26,809 bases of DNA from an uncultured Parafilimonas sp. (GTDB lineage Bacteria; Bacteroidota; Bacteroidia; Chitinophagales; Chitinophagaceae), in the NCBI GenBank assembly GCA_937892395.1, contig CALAGJ010000123.1:1-26809 (forward strand), given 5' to 3'. Shown here in pieces: positions 1 through 7,021 of this stretch; within the stretch, counting starts at the first letter, position 1; every line of letters begins with the position of its first letter. Under the pieces are notes generated by a model. That model saw nothing but the letters and a program-made list of their open reading frames with translations, was not told where the DNA came from and did no database searches. Position numbers and translations under genes: made by a program.

Positions 1-77
1 CATATTATTTGTATAATCCGCAATTTATTCGTATTTATATATTCCGTCAACAAAATAATTGTTGAAATCACAAATAA

Positions 78-437
78 TTTGCTGTAAAAATTGTAAAGCT
101 GCTTCCCTCGGATGAAAACAGTGAAATTATTTTATCCACTTTATACATTGATGAAAAAAATTTATTAGTGAGAAAAGCGGTAACCACTACAAGGGAAAAT
201 GGTACATACGAAATTAACATGAGTTATGGAAAATACAGTCAATACGGACTACCCGATAAGATTATTTTTTCTTTCAATACAAAAGATTACAAACTACCAA
301 AGGGTGTAACCTTAGAATTTGACGAAGGGGAAAAACCTGCTGATGCTGATAAACTCAAGAATAAAAAAGGCAGGGTAGAAATCACCTACTCATCCTATAT
401 TATCAATAAGGGAGTGGATGATTCAATTTTTAAGTAA
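78..437 (+). pseudogene. LolA-like lipoprotein-sorting protein, 5'-truncated or broken
   Basis: An open frame runs from 78 to a stop at 435-437 without an ATG. The only plausible in-frame start is a GTG at 168, which would leave 89 residues. Reading from 78 gives a coherent protein that starts before that GTG (VKLLPSDENSEIILSTLYID, then KAVTTTRENGTYEINMSYGK and YGLPDKIIFSFNTKDYKLPK). This resembles the C-terminal half of LolA-type periplasmic lipoprotein carriers of Bacteroidota, which are roughly 200 residues or more; the family match is from memory and moderate. In the same frame, stops lie at 63-65 and 75-77, so the N-terminal half is missing or frame-broken inside the first 77 bases. It could be a genuine relic or the effect of poor sequence at a contig end. 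The last 20 bases overlap the longest reading of the next gene. Confidence 0.5.
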
Positions 438-441
438 TGAT

Positions 442-1077
442 GTGAAAACGATAAATTTTTTTGCTAAACCATTGCTTATACTTATGCTTTGTTTAGCTAC
501 AATGATCTCCTGTAACGAACAGAAAAATCCAGCCGCAAAAACCACTGAAAAAACAAAGTCAATCCACATTCAACCGCTCAATGGGTTTGATTCACTATTT
601 GCAAAAGCAATTGCTTCCAAACTGAATGTACTATCTGCTGATATTGTGATTTTACCAGATTTACATGTTCCACTTAATGCTCTAAACGCTTCAGGAAAAA
701 GATTTAGAGCAGATTCCATAATAAGATTTTTAAAAAATAATACACCAAAAGATTGTATAACACTTGGTCTGATTGAAAAAGATATCAGCACAACAAAAGG
801 TAATCAGGCAGACTGGGGTGTGATGGGGTTAGGATACAGACCGGGCAATGCTTGTGTAGCTTCCACCTTTAGATTAAGCAAGCAAAATAAGCAGGAGCAA
901 TTGTTTAAAATATCCATACATGAGTTAGGGCATACCATTGGCCTGCCACATTGCGCAGAAAAAACATGTTATATGAGAGATGCAGAAGGAAGGAACCCTA
1001 CGAATGAGGAAAAAGAATTTTGTGCAGCCTGCAAACAAAAGTTAAGCGACTTAGGCTGGAATTTAAAATCCTTATAA
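442..1077 (+). CDS. Archaemetzincin-like zinc metalloprotease, putative lipoprotein
   Basis: A predicted small secreted zinc-dependent peptidase. The key segment is HELGHTIGLPHC followed by four residues, then CYM, and later CAAC. This fits the archaemetzincin signature HExxHxxGxxHCx4CxM...CxxC, with three His zinc ligands and a four-Cys second zinc site. The spacer between the Met and the last Cys pair is 15 residues, against about 17 in the described family motif. The longest frame starts at ATG 418. I prefer GTG 442, because it gives a clean lipoprotein signal peptide: MKT, a hydrophobic stretch, then MISC as lipobox, with the mature protein starting at that Cys. This would give 211 residues anchored in a membrane facing the periplasm or outside. 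Substrates are unknown. It follows the broken LolA-like gene directly and ends about 120 bases before the convergent Nfu gene. Confidence 0.75.
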   Translation: MKTINFFAKPLLILMLCLATMISCNEQKNPAAKTTEKTKSIHIQPLNGFDSLFAKAIASKLNVLSADIVILPDLHVPLNALNASGKRFRADSIIRFLKNNTPKDCITLGLIEKDISTTKGNQADWGVMGLGYRPGNACVASTFRLSKQNKQEQLFKISIHELGHTIGLPHCAEKTCYMRDAEGRNPTNEEKEFCAACKQKLSDLGWNLKSL

Positions 1078-1145
1078 TACAAATATTGTTATTTTGTTTT
1101 ATAGTTACCCTCACAATCAACCTCTTCTGCAGCGCTTATCTGCAT

Positions 1146-1170
1146 AAAAAAGAGTGTGCAAAACACACTC
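1146..1170 (-). terminator. Rho-independent terminator of the Nfu gene
   Basis: On the minus strand, the perfect 7-bp stem GAGTGTG/CACACTC (arms 1152-1158 and 1164-1170) with a 5-base loop is followed by six T (1146-1151). It lies about 30 bases past the stop of the minus-strand Nfu gene and in the convergent gap, where it may also stop transcripts from the metalloprotease side, although no T-tract follows in that direction. Confidence 0.8.
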
Positions 1171-1201
1171 GTAAATGTTCAGAGAAAATATTATTTGAAA
1201 G

Positions 1202-1801
1202 TTACTCTGCTTCAGCTACTACCTCTTTAACTTCCGGTATCATGCGCTTCATCATGCCCTCAATACCAGCTTTTAATGTAACCATGCTGCTGGGGCATCC
1301 GCTACAGCTGCCCTGCATCATAAGTTTTACTACACCATCTTCATAGTCTTTAAATTGTATGGCACCCCCATCCATTTCCACCGCTGGTCTCACATAATTG
1401 TCCAACAATTCTTTAATACGTTTTACCACATCAGTATCTTCACTGAGTACAATATTGCTACTCTCTTGTTTTAATTGTGCAGCCGCTTCTTCATTTACTA
1501 CCTCACCGCCATTTTCAAGATATTCTTTTAAAAACTGCTTGATTGGTGGAATAACTTCATACCAATCCTCGGTGTCAGAAGTTTTTGTGAGCGTTATAAA
1601 ATTACTGGCAATGAAAACACTCTTGATAAATGGGAAATCAAATAATGCTGATGCCAACGGTGAGGGACCTGCTGAAGCCGCCTCTTGAAAATCAATGCTT
1701 TTACCGGGATATAGTAATTTATTGGCCACAAACTTCATCGTTTCCGGATTTGGGGTCATTTCTGTATAAATACTTATTACCGTATTGCCTGTTTTAATCA
1801 T
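1202..1801 (-). CDS. Nfu/NifU-type iron-sulfur cluster scaffold protein
   Basis: 199 residues with two domains. Residues 10-98 match the Nfu N-terminal domain (TEMTPNPETMKFVANKLL is typical). Residues 125-197 form the NifU C-terminal domain with MDGGAIQF and the cluster-binding CSGC (Cys166 and Cys169) in GSCSGCPSSMVTLKAGIE. Such proteins bind a 4Fe-4S cluster between two subunits and hand it to target enzymes in the cytoplasm. Length and order match Nfu1/NfuA-like proteins of Bacteroidota. It is transcribed alone, with a -7-like box upstream and a strong terminator downstream. The family call is firm; the target proteins cannot be told from sequence. Confidence 0.92.
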   Translation of the reverse strand: MIKTGNTVISIYTEMTPNPETMKFVANKLLYPGKSIDFQEAASAGPSPLASALFDFPFIKSVFIASNFITLTKTSDTEDWYEVIPPIKQFLKEYLENGGEVVNEEAAAQLKQESSNIVLSEDTDVVKRIKELLDNYVRPAVEMDGGAIQFKDYEDGVVKLMMQGSCSGCPSSMVTLKAGIEGMMKRMIPEVKEVVAEAE

Positions 1802-1820
1802 AACTCTACTTTATTCTGTG

Positions 1821-1828
1821 CAAACATA
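1821..1828 (-). promoter_or_regulatory. Candidate -7 promoter box for the Nfu gene
   Basis: The minus strand reads TATGTTTG, matching the Bacteroidota -7 consensus TAnnTTTG, 19 bases before the ATG. No convincing TTG -33 element stands at 17-23 bases upstream, so this rests on one box only. Confidence 0.4.
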
Positions 1829-1883
1829 ACAACCTTAATGGATAGAAGTTTACGATTCATGGAAACCATTTATTTTGCTGCCT

Positions 1884-2261
1884 GTGAAAAAAGGAAAAAT
1901 TTGGCATTTGGCTACCTGTACTACTTGCCAGGCCATCATAAAGGAAACAGGTATTACAACTGAAAAATTTGTGATGCAGGACATTAAAACTGAATCAATA
2001 ACAACTGATCAGTTGGCCGAAATACAAGGGCTGGCAGGAAGTTATGAAGCCGTATTTAGCCGCCGGGCCATGAAGTATAAAGAATGGGGACATAAAGAAA
2101 AAGCATTAAAAGAGGATGATTATAAAAACTACATCCTTCAGGAATATACTTTTTTAAAAAGACCAGTTGTAATAATTGGCAATAAAATATTTGCCGGCAG
2201 TGAAAAGAAAAATGTAGAAGCATTGAAAATAGCAGTTAAAGCATTGAAGACAAATGAATAA
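1884..2261 (+). CDS. ArsC/Spx-family thioredoxin-fold protein
   Basis: A small cytoplasmic protein of the arsenate reductase-like (ArsC/Spx/YffB) family. The beginning, KIWHLATCTTCQAI, is the usual first strand plus CxxC loop (Cys12 and Cys15 counted from GTG 1884). The end, RPVVIIGNKIFAGSEKKNVE, matches the family's C-terminal cis-Pro strand and helix. The open frame extends to a TTG at 1875; GTG 1884 gives the normal family N-terminus (MKKGKIWHL) and is preferred. About 125 residues is normal length. True arsenate reduction is not shown: no arsenic genes are nearby, and many relatives have other or unknown redox roles. The stop overlaps the start of the epimerase gene by 8 bases, suggesting coupled translation. 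Confidence 0.8.
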   Translation: MKKGKIWHLATCTTCQAIIKETGITTEKFVMQDIKTESITTDQLAEIQGLAGSYEAVFSRRAMKYKEWGHKEKALKEDDYKNYILQEYTFLKRPVVIIGNKIFAGSEKKNVEALKIAVKALKTNE

Positions 2262-3267
2262 TCAAAAAGACAAACCTACACAAGTATTATTGACTGGTTC
2301 AGCCGGATTTATAGGAAGCTGTATGCTACAGTATTTGAATGAAAAAGGAATCACAGATATCTATATTGTTGACGATTTTGGTATAGAGAAAAAAAGACAA
2401 AACTGGGAGCAAAAACAGTATTTAAAAAATATAGAAAGACAATACTTATTTGAATGGCTTGCAGAAGAGAAGCCTGCATTGGATATAGTTATTCACTTAG
2501 GTGCACGCACTGATACTACTGAATTTGATTATGCCGTACACGAAGCATTAAATGTAGTGTATTCACAAAAAATTTGGAACTATTGCGCCAAGCAGAATCT
2601 GCCATTAATATATGCATCATCTGCTGCTACATATGGTGATGGCAGCCATGGATATTTGGATGAGAATAAGCTTGCTTACCAGCTCACTCCACTTAATCCT
2701 TATGGAAGAAGTAAAAACGAATTGGATAAATGGGCTTTAATGCAGGAAAAAAGTCCCAGAGGATGGGCAGGATTGAAATTCTTTAATGTGTATGGCCCAA
2801 ATGAATATCATAAAGGGAGGATGGCCAGTGTTATTTTCCATGCTTTTCTTCAAATGAAACAAAATGGTCTTGTGAAATTATTTAAAAGTCATAGACCTGA
2901 TTTTAAAGATGGTGAGCAACTACGTGATTTTATTTATGTAAAAGATATTCTAACCATTATTTATTGGATGATGGAAGAAATGATTTCGAAGCAATGGACT
3001 GATAATAAAAATGGTTTATATAATCTTGGTACTGGTAAAGCAAGAAGTTTTGTTGATCTTACAAAAGCTACTTTTAAAGGTGCAGGCTTGGATGAGGTTA
3101 TTGAATTTATAGATATGCCGGAAGACTTAAGAAATACTTACCAATATTTTACAGAAGCAACCTTGCAAAAACTGAGAGAAGCAGGATATGCAGCACAATT
3201 CTATGATTTGGAATCAGGTATTCAAGATTATGTAGGTAAATATTTGGTGCCCGGAAAATATTACTGA
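2254..3267 (+). CDS. hldD: ADP-L-glycero-D-manno-heptose 6-epimerase
   Basis: A member of the extended short-chain dehydrogenase family that epimerises ADP-D-glycero-heptose to ADP-L-glycero-heptose for the inner core of lipopolysaccharide. Visible signs: the NAD(P)-binding loop TGSAGFIGS (Gly15, 18, 21), IHLGARTDTTE typical of HldD, SSAATYGDG, the catalytic Tyr150-x3-Lys154 in NPYGRSK, and FFNVYGPNEYHKGRMASVIFH, which is strongly HldD-specific. 337 residues is close to the usual 310-330. The start overlaps the ArsC-like gene. The last 12 codons including the stop lie inside a perfect 42-bp tandem repeat, so if the first stop were lost the next copy would continue in the same frame. Confidence 0.92.
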   Translation: MNNQKDKPTQVLLTGSAGFIGSCMLQYLNEKGITDIYIVDDFGIEKKRQNWEQKQYLKNIERQYLFEWLAEEKPALDIVIHLGARTDTTEFDYAVHEALNVVYSQKIWNYCAKQNLPLIYASSAATYGDGSHGYLDENKLAYQLTPLNPYGRSKNELDKWALMQEKSPRGWAGLKFFNVYGPNEYHKGRMASVIFHAFLQMKQNGLVKLFKSHRPDFKDGEQLRDFIYVKDILTIIYWMMEEMISKQWTDNKNGLYNLGTGKARSFVDLTKATFKGAGLDEVIEFIDMPEDLRNTYQYFTEATLQKLREAGYAAQFYDLESGIQDYVGKYLVPGKYY

Positions 3268-3315
3268 CCATCCGTAGGTAAATATTTGGTGCCCGGAAAA
3301 TATTACTGACCATCC
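3232..3315 (+). repeat. Perfect 42-bp tandem duplication across the hldD stop codon
   Basis: Copy one is 3232-3273 and copy two is 3274-3315, identical base for base. Each begins GTAGGTAAATATTTGG and ends ATTACTGACCATCC. The hldD stop TGA (3265-3267) is in copy one. 42 is a multiple of three, so the second copy keeps frame and repeats the stop. The identity suggests a recent slippage or an assembly artefact. Confidence 0.95.
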
Positions 3316-3432
3316 GCCTGTAAAAAGAGCTTGGCTGGATGCTTTATATGTAAAACAGGTAATAGTTGTAAAAATTATTCATTGCAGATCGAAAACGAGG
3401 TCACCAATTATTTGTAAAATATAAAATTAAAA

Positions 3433-3678
3433 ATGATGTGGATAGAAGCCGACAATAGGCTGTATAAAAAATTTGAATTTGAAAATTTTTCTGCCGCATT
3501 TGCATTTATGACACGTGTGGCCTTGGAGGCAGAGAAAGCAAATCACCATCCATTTTGGTCTAATGTATGGAATAGGGTAGAGATATGGCTAAGCACTCAC
3601 GATGCAGGGGATATTGTTACACAAAAGGACCAAGACCTAGCTTATGCCATTGATAGATTACTTGACATTAAAGGATAA
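3433..3678 (+). CDS. 4a-hydroxytetrahydrobiopterin dehydratase (pterin carbinolamine dehydratase)
   Basis: 81 residues, a little shorter than the usual 95-110. It carries the family signature KANHHPFWSNVWNRVEIWLS followed by THDAGD, including the active-site His pair (38, 39) and the His56-Asp57 region. The enzyme regenerates oxidised pterin cofactor after aromatic amino acid hydroxylation; in bacteria without such hydroxylases the role is less clear. Two ATGs stand side by side (3433 and 3436), and the first is used here. No phenylalanine hydroxylase gene is present in the window. The gene stands alone between the hldD repeat and a convergent membrane protein gene 28 bases away. Confidence 0.88.
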   Translation: MMWIEADNRLYKKFEFENFSAAFAFMTRVALEAEKANHHPFWSNVWNRVEIWLSTHDAGDIVTQKDQDLAYAIDRLLDIKG

Positions 3679-3706
3679 ATAAGTTTATTTTCAGCAGTGT
3701 ATTTGG

Positions 3707-4285
3707 TTATTCCTTCTTAGCTTTTCCAATAAAAAGTTTTCGAAGGATCCAAATTATTAACAACACCACAAAAATCACCATCAATACAGGTATCATAAAA
3801 CTCAATGCCACTCCACCAATGGCTGCGGCGTTTTCTCCTGTAGCCACTAATGCGTTTCCTGTACCTGCTGTAAATTTTGTACTTGCCAACCTCAGCAAAC
3901 CTGTGCCAGACTGTATGGTACCCGCAGACACACCTCCTGCTACCATTGCAAGAATCCATTGTAACAATTCATTATTTTCTTGACCGGGCAAAATACTATA
4001 CGCTACTAAAGTACCCGCACCTGCTGCCAAGGGTGTGGCAATAAGGTCTGATAGATTGTCAACAAATGGAATATAATATGCAGCAATTTCTAATAAAGCG
4101 GCTGTAACAAAACAAATAACTGATGTAAGGCTTCCCATCCAGCTAACCGTATCTGGCAAACTAATCCATTGAAAATAGCCGGCCAAAGATGCAGCCAGTA
4201 ATGGTATAAAAATCCGAAAACCACAGCAGGCACTTAGCGCTATTCCCATTGCAATAGCTGATATGGTTTCAGAAACTTCTGGCAT
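3707..4285 (-). CDS. DUF4126-family integral membrane protein
   Basis: 192 residues, mostly hydrophobic. The N-terminal segment GIALSACCGFRIFIPLLAAS and the conserved polar patch YYIPFVDNLSDLIATPLAAG match the DUF4126 family of unknown function. I see about four to five membrane segments: residues 8-35, 50-70, 80-100, 110-130 and 155-185, ending in a basic tail (RKLFIGKAKKE). Family function is not known and the neighbours give no clear hint. Its promoter seems to sit almost on top of the start codon. Confidence 0.75.
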   Translation of the reverse strand: MPEVSETISAIAMGIALSACCGFRIFIPLLAASLAGYFQWISLPDTVSWMGSLTSVICFVTAALLEIAAYYIPFVDNLSDLIATPLAAGAGTLVAYSILPGQENNELLQWILAMVAGGVSAGTIQSGTGLLRLASTKFTAGTGNALVATGENAAAIGGVALSFMIPVLMVIFVVLLIIWILRKLFIGKAKKE

Positions 4286-4289
4286 GGCT

Positions 4290-4321
4290 CAAATGTAGTT
4301 GGATTCGGGAAATAACTACAA
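4290..4321 (-). promoter_or_regulatory. Candidate promoter of the DUF4126 gene
   Basis: On the minus strand TTG (4319-4321), 21 bases, then TACATTTG (4290-4297), a good match to the Bacteroidota pattern TTG-N17-23-TAnnTTTG. The -7 box ends only 4 bases before the ATG, so the transcript would have little or no leader. Confidence 0.5.
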
Positions 4322-4428
4322 TAACTCACTTGTATAAAAAACCATCTTTCGGCCATGAAATTAATCCACTAACACCGACAATACATTTTCCGAAGGAATA
4401 AAAATGCTTTTAATTCAATGGTGCAAAA

Positions 4429-6276
4429 TCAATAGCCCCTTACATTTTTACCTTCATAATAATTGATGAATGCTTTATTTACAACTTGATTTCCACCCGG
4501 GGTGGGATAGTTTCCTGTAAAATACCAATCACCTAAATTTGTGGGACAACAATCATGTAAATCTTCTATGGTTTGATAAATAACCTGTACGGGTAAATCC
4601 AAACCAGGCGGGGTAATGAGTGCAGCAATCTTATCTGATATTTCCTGTGTTGTAAATGGTTTATAAACAAGGCGCACCAGATTCTCCGTATGCAATTGAT
4701 TATTTCTGGCCAGTTCTTTAATTTGTGCATATACATCATCTAAAATAGCTTCCTGATTGGTATCTTTTAATAATTCAACGGCTGCTTTAAATGCTATAAA
4801 ATCGCCCAATTTGCTCATATCAATTCCATAACAGTCAGGGTATCTAATTTGTGGAGCAGAAGAGATGACAATAATTTTCTTGGGCTCCAACCTCCCCAAC
4901 ATTCTAACAATACTTTCTTTGAGTGTAGTGCCTCTTACTATGCTATCATCTATTACTACAAGGGTATCCTCCCCTTTTCGCACAGTGCCATAAGTAATAT
5001 CATACACATGCTGCACCATTTCGTTGCGGTTATTATCTTCCGTAATAAAAGTGCGCAGTTTTACATCTTTAATAGCAATTTTCTCTTGGCGAATTTTTCT
5101 GTTGATTACTTCTTGTAATTTTTCTTCCGTTATATCATTTCCCCAACTTAAAATACGGTCAATTTTTCTTTTATTCAGGTATTCTTCCATGCCTTTACAC
5201 AATCCAAAATAGGCTACCTCTGCTGTATTGGGTATATAAGAAAAAATGGTATTTTTTAAATCGTATCCTATGGCATCTAAAACAGGCTTACTCAAGTGGT
5301 GGCCCAATGCTATACGCTCCCTATAAATTTTTTCATCGCTGCCGCGGCTAAAATAAATACGCTCAAAACTACAAGCCCTTCTTTCCTTTGGAGCTGCTAT
5401 TGTTTCTATGGAGTAGCTGCCATCTACGGCTACAATCAAGGCTTGACCGGGCATTAACTCCATTACTTCATTTTCGCCCACATTAAAAGTGGTACGAATA
5501 GCTGCTCTTTCGCTGGCAGACACTATTACTTCATCATTGATATAATAGTATGCTGGCCTTATGCCGTGTGCATCTCTAAGTATGAAACAACTACCGCAAC
5601 CTACTAATCCTCCTATCGTATAACCACCATCAAACAGTGGCACAGCTTTTCTAAGAGCAGCAGCTATATCAGGATTATTTGGCTGTTTGTCATCTTCTTT
5701 TGATAGAAAATGATGCACTACTTCCATCATGGCAGCCAGGTCACTTTGCTTTTGAAATTCACCGGGTTCAATATTTACCAGATCAAAAAGTTCTTCGGTA
5801 TTTACCAGATTAAAATTTCCCGCCAAGGCAAGATTTTTTCCCGGCTCAATATTTCTTTTTATAAATGGATGACAAAAATCAACATTATTTCTTCCCTGAG
5901 TGCCATATCTGAGATGGCCCAAAAGCAACTCACCCATCATAGATACATGACCCTTCATTAGGCCTGGATGTTTCTTTATATCGGGCTGATAGCGTTCTAT
6001 TTCAGCCACTTCGGTACCAATCTTATGAAATAATTCTGCTATGGGCTGTGGCGCATTGCTTCGTAAGCGATGCAAAAAAGGATAGCCGGGTTCTGTATGC
6101 AATTTTACAGCGGCAATACCTGCACCATCTTGGCCCCGGTTGTGCTGTTTTTCCATCAGTAGGTATAGTTTGCTCAATCCATAAGAAACCGTACCATATT
6201 GCTGTAAATAATATGAAAATTGTTTGCGCAGTCTGATCAAAGCCAGACCACATTCGTGTTTTATTGCATCACTCAT
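4429..6276 (-). CDS. purF: Amidophosphoribosyltransferase (PurF-type), long form
   Basis: A class II glutamine amidotransferase fused to a phosphoribosyltransferase; it makes phosphoribosylamine from PRPP and glutamine, the first committed step of purine synthesis. The N-terminal domain shows HECGLALIRL with the presumed nucleophile Cys9, then QHNRGQDGAGIA and GHLRYGTQGRNN. The PRPP loop is at residues 440-451 (VVIDDSIVRGTT), followed by SSAPQIRYPDCYGIDM. 615 residues is clearly longer than classical PurF (about 470-510); longer forms like this are known in Bacteroidota. The nucleophile is not residue 2, so an 8-residue propeptide would have to be removed. It has its own promoter and is separated from nupC by a 745-bp gap. 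Confidence 0.88.
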   Translation of the reverse strand: MSDAIKHECGLALIRLRKQFSYYLQQYGTVSYGLSKLYLLMEKQHNRGQDGAGIAAVKLHTEPGYPFLHRLRSNAPQPIAELFHKIGTEVAEIERYQPDIKKHPGLMKGHVSMMGELLLGHLRYGTQGRNNVDFCHPFIKRNIEPGKNLALAGNFNLVNTEELFDLVNIEPGEFQKQSDLAAMMEVVHHFLSKEDDKQPNNPDIAAALRKAVPLFDGGYTIGGLVGCGSCFILRDAHGIRPAYYYINDEVIVSASERAAIRTTFNVGENEVMELMPGQALIVAVDGSYSIETIAAPKERRACSFERIYFSRGSDEKIYRERIALGHHLSKPVLDAIGYDLKNTIFSYIPNTAEVAYFGLCKGMEEYLNKRKIDRILSWGNDITEEKLQEVINRKIRQEKIAIKDVKLRTFITEDNNRNEMVQHVYDITYGTVRKGEDTLVVIDDSIVRGTTLKESIVRMLGRLEPKKIIVISSAPQIRYPDCYGIDMSKLGDFIAFKAAVELLKDTNQEAILDDVYAQIKELARNNQLHTENLVRLVYKPFTTQEISDKIAALITPPGLDLPVQVIYQTIEDLHDCCPTNLGDWYFTGNYPTPGGNQVVNKAFINYYEGKNVRGY

Positions 6277-6292
6277 AAGAACAAAGAAGGTG

Positions 6293-6321
6293 CAAAGATA
6301 TAGTTTGATTTCATTCCCAAA
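6293..6321 (-). promoter_or_regulatory. Candidate purF promoter
   Basis: The minus strand shows TTTG (6318-6321), a 17-base spacer, then TATCTTTG (6293-6300), matching the Bacteroidota consensus at both boxes. The -7 box is 16 bases before the purF ATG. No purine riboswitch is recognisable in so short a leader. Confidence 0.6.
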
Positions 6322-6697
6322 AAGGCAAGTTTACTTGGCTGAGCTTGCAAAGCATTGCTTAAAATTTTGCTTATTATTCGGGATTTTGCTTAAAGATGTT
6401 TGAAAAAAAACTAAAAATTTACTGTTGTTTCCACTTGTCTTTTCAATCTGATTATGGCCTTTTAAATCATACTTTTTGTATAAAAGAAGAACCAAAATCA
6501 ATAAAATTCCTTTTGAAAAATAAATATGTTTATTCGCCCTTCGGGCAATGAATTACGGCGTATGTATCTAACGATTTTTAATATTCATAAATTAATTTTT
6601 TCCCAAAACAGCAAATGCAATGGATAGCATATTTTTAGAATTGGTGTCTTGCCTTAGAATTGAATTTATTTATTTAATTGCTTTCATTTTTCTGATT

Positions 6698-6829
6698 TCA
6701 AGCTGTGCTGTTAATTATTTTGTAAGTCGATCGAAATGCTATCTCATATCGATGGCGATCATTAGTTCTGCCAAATGAATCACTTACTTGGGTCGTATAA
6801 ATCTTATTATTCTTTTCTTCACTCATCAT
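6698..6829 (-). CDS. Possible small hydrophilic protein, 43 residues
   Basis: A short open frame starting with two ATG codons (6824-6829) and ending in TGA. The product begins MMSEEKNNKIYTTQVSDSFG and continues through RTNDRHRYEIAFRS to a C-terminal INSTA. Composition is balanced (Arg, Asp, Glu, Tyr, Ser and Thr mixed), unlike the Lys/Phe/Ile-rich noise usual in this AT-rich DNA. This is the only reason to suspect coding. I do not recognise a family. There is no signal peptide or membrane segment. No clear promoter, but an AGGGGTCA direct repeat lies about 20-45 bases upstream. It could still be chance. Confidence 0.3.
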   Translation of the reverse strand: MMSEEKNNKIYTTQVSDSFGRTNDRHRYEIAFRSTYKIINSTA

Positions 6830-6846
6830 AATTCTTTTTGTCCAAA

Positions 6847-6874
6847 AGGGGTCAAATAATTTTACGAGGGGTCA
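6847..6874. repeat. 8-bp direct repeat, period 20
   Basis: AGGGGTCA occurs at 6847-6854 and again at 6867-6874, two helical turns apart, just upstream of the possible small gene on the minus strand. The layout resembles a regulator binding site, but this is only a pattern. Confidence 0.35.
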
Positions 6875-6896
6875 TTCTAAATGATAGAAAACTGTG

Positions 6897-6959
6897 TTTC
6901 TGGAAGGTTCAGGAACGTCCCAGAAATGTTTGGGGGCGTTCTGGAATTGTTTAGGAACC
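6897..6959. repeat. Degenerate ~41-bp tandem repeat with internal inverted repeats
   Basis: TTCTGGAA at 6898-6905 and 6939-6946 (period 41), each followed at the same distance by TTCAGGAAC (6908-6916) or TTTAGGAAC (6950-6958). Inverted arms TTTCTGG (6897-6903) and CCAGAAA (6920-6926) lie in the first unit. It is more GC-rich than its surroundings. Confidence 0.5.
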
Positions 6960-6984
6960 AGTATTTTTTTGAAATCGGCCCTCA

Positions 6985-7016
6985 AGTAGGAGTCTGCGTA
7001 CCTCTACCCACCTACT
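6985..7016 (-). terminator. Weak hairpin past the nupC stop
   Basis: Arms AGTAGG (6985-6990) and CCTACT (7011-7016) with a 20-base loop lie just downstream of nupC on the minus strand. There is no T-tract directly after it, so this may not be an intrinsic terminator. Confidence 0.2.
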
Positions 7017-7021
7017 AAAGG

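Larger units (their letters stand above)
6277..7021. other. 745-bp gap between purF and nupC, with repeats and one possible small gene
   Basis: No long open frame on either strand. The purF promoter takes the first 45 bases. Beyond it: a direct repeat ATTTTGCTTA at 6364-6373 and 6383-6392 (period 19); a short GC hairpin GCCC-TTC-GGGC at 6536-6546 in otherwise AT-rich DNA; a possible 43-codon gene (6698-6829, minus); an 8-bp direct repeat in front of it; and a degenerate tandem repeat at 6897-6959. I see no tRNA or recognised structured RNA. Confidence 0.6.

Noticed and set aside
1875..1883. TTG start at 1875 for the ArsC-like gene
   Set aside because: GTG 1884 gives the usual family N-terminus; the extra three codons add nothing recognisable.
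6536..6546. GCCC-TTC-GGGC hairpin as a terminator
   Set aside because: The stem is only 4 bp, no T-tract follows on either strand, and it is far from any gene end.
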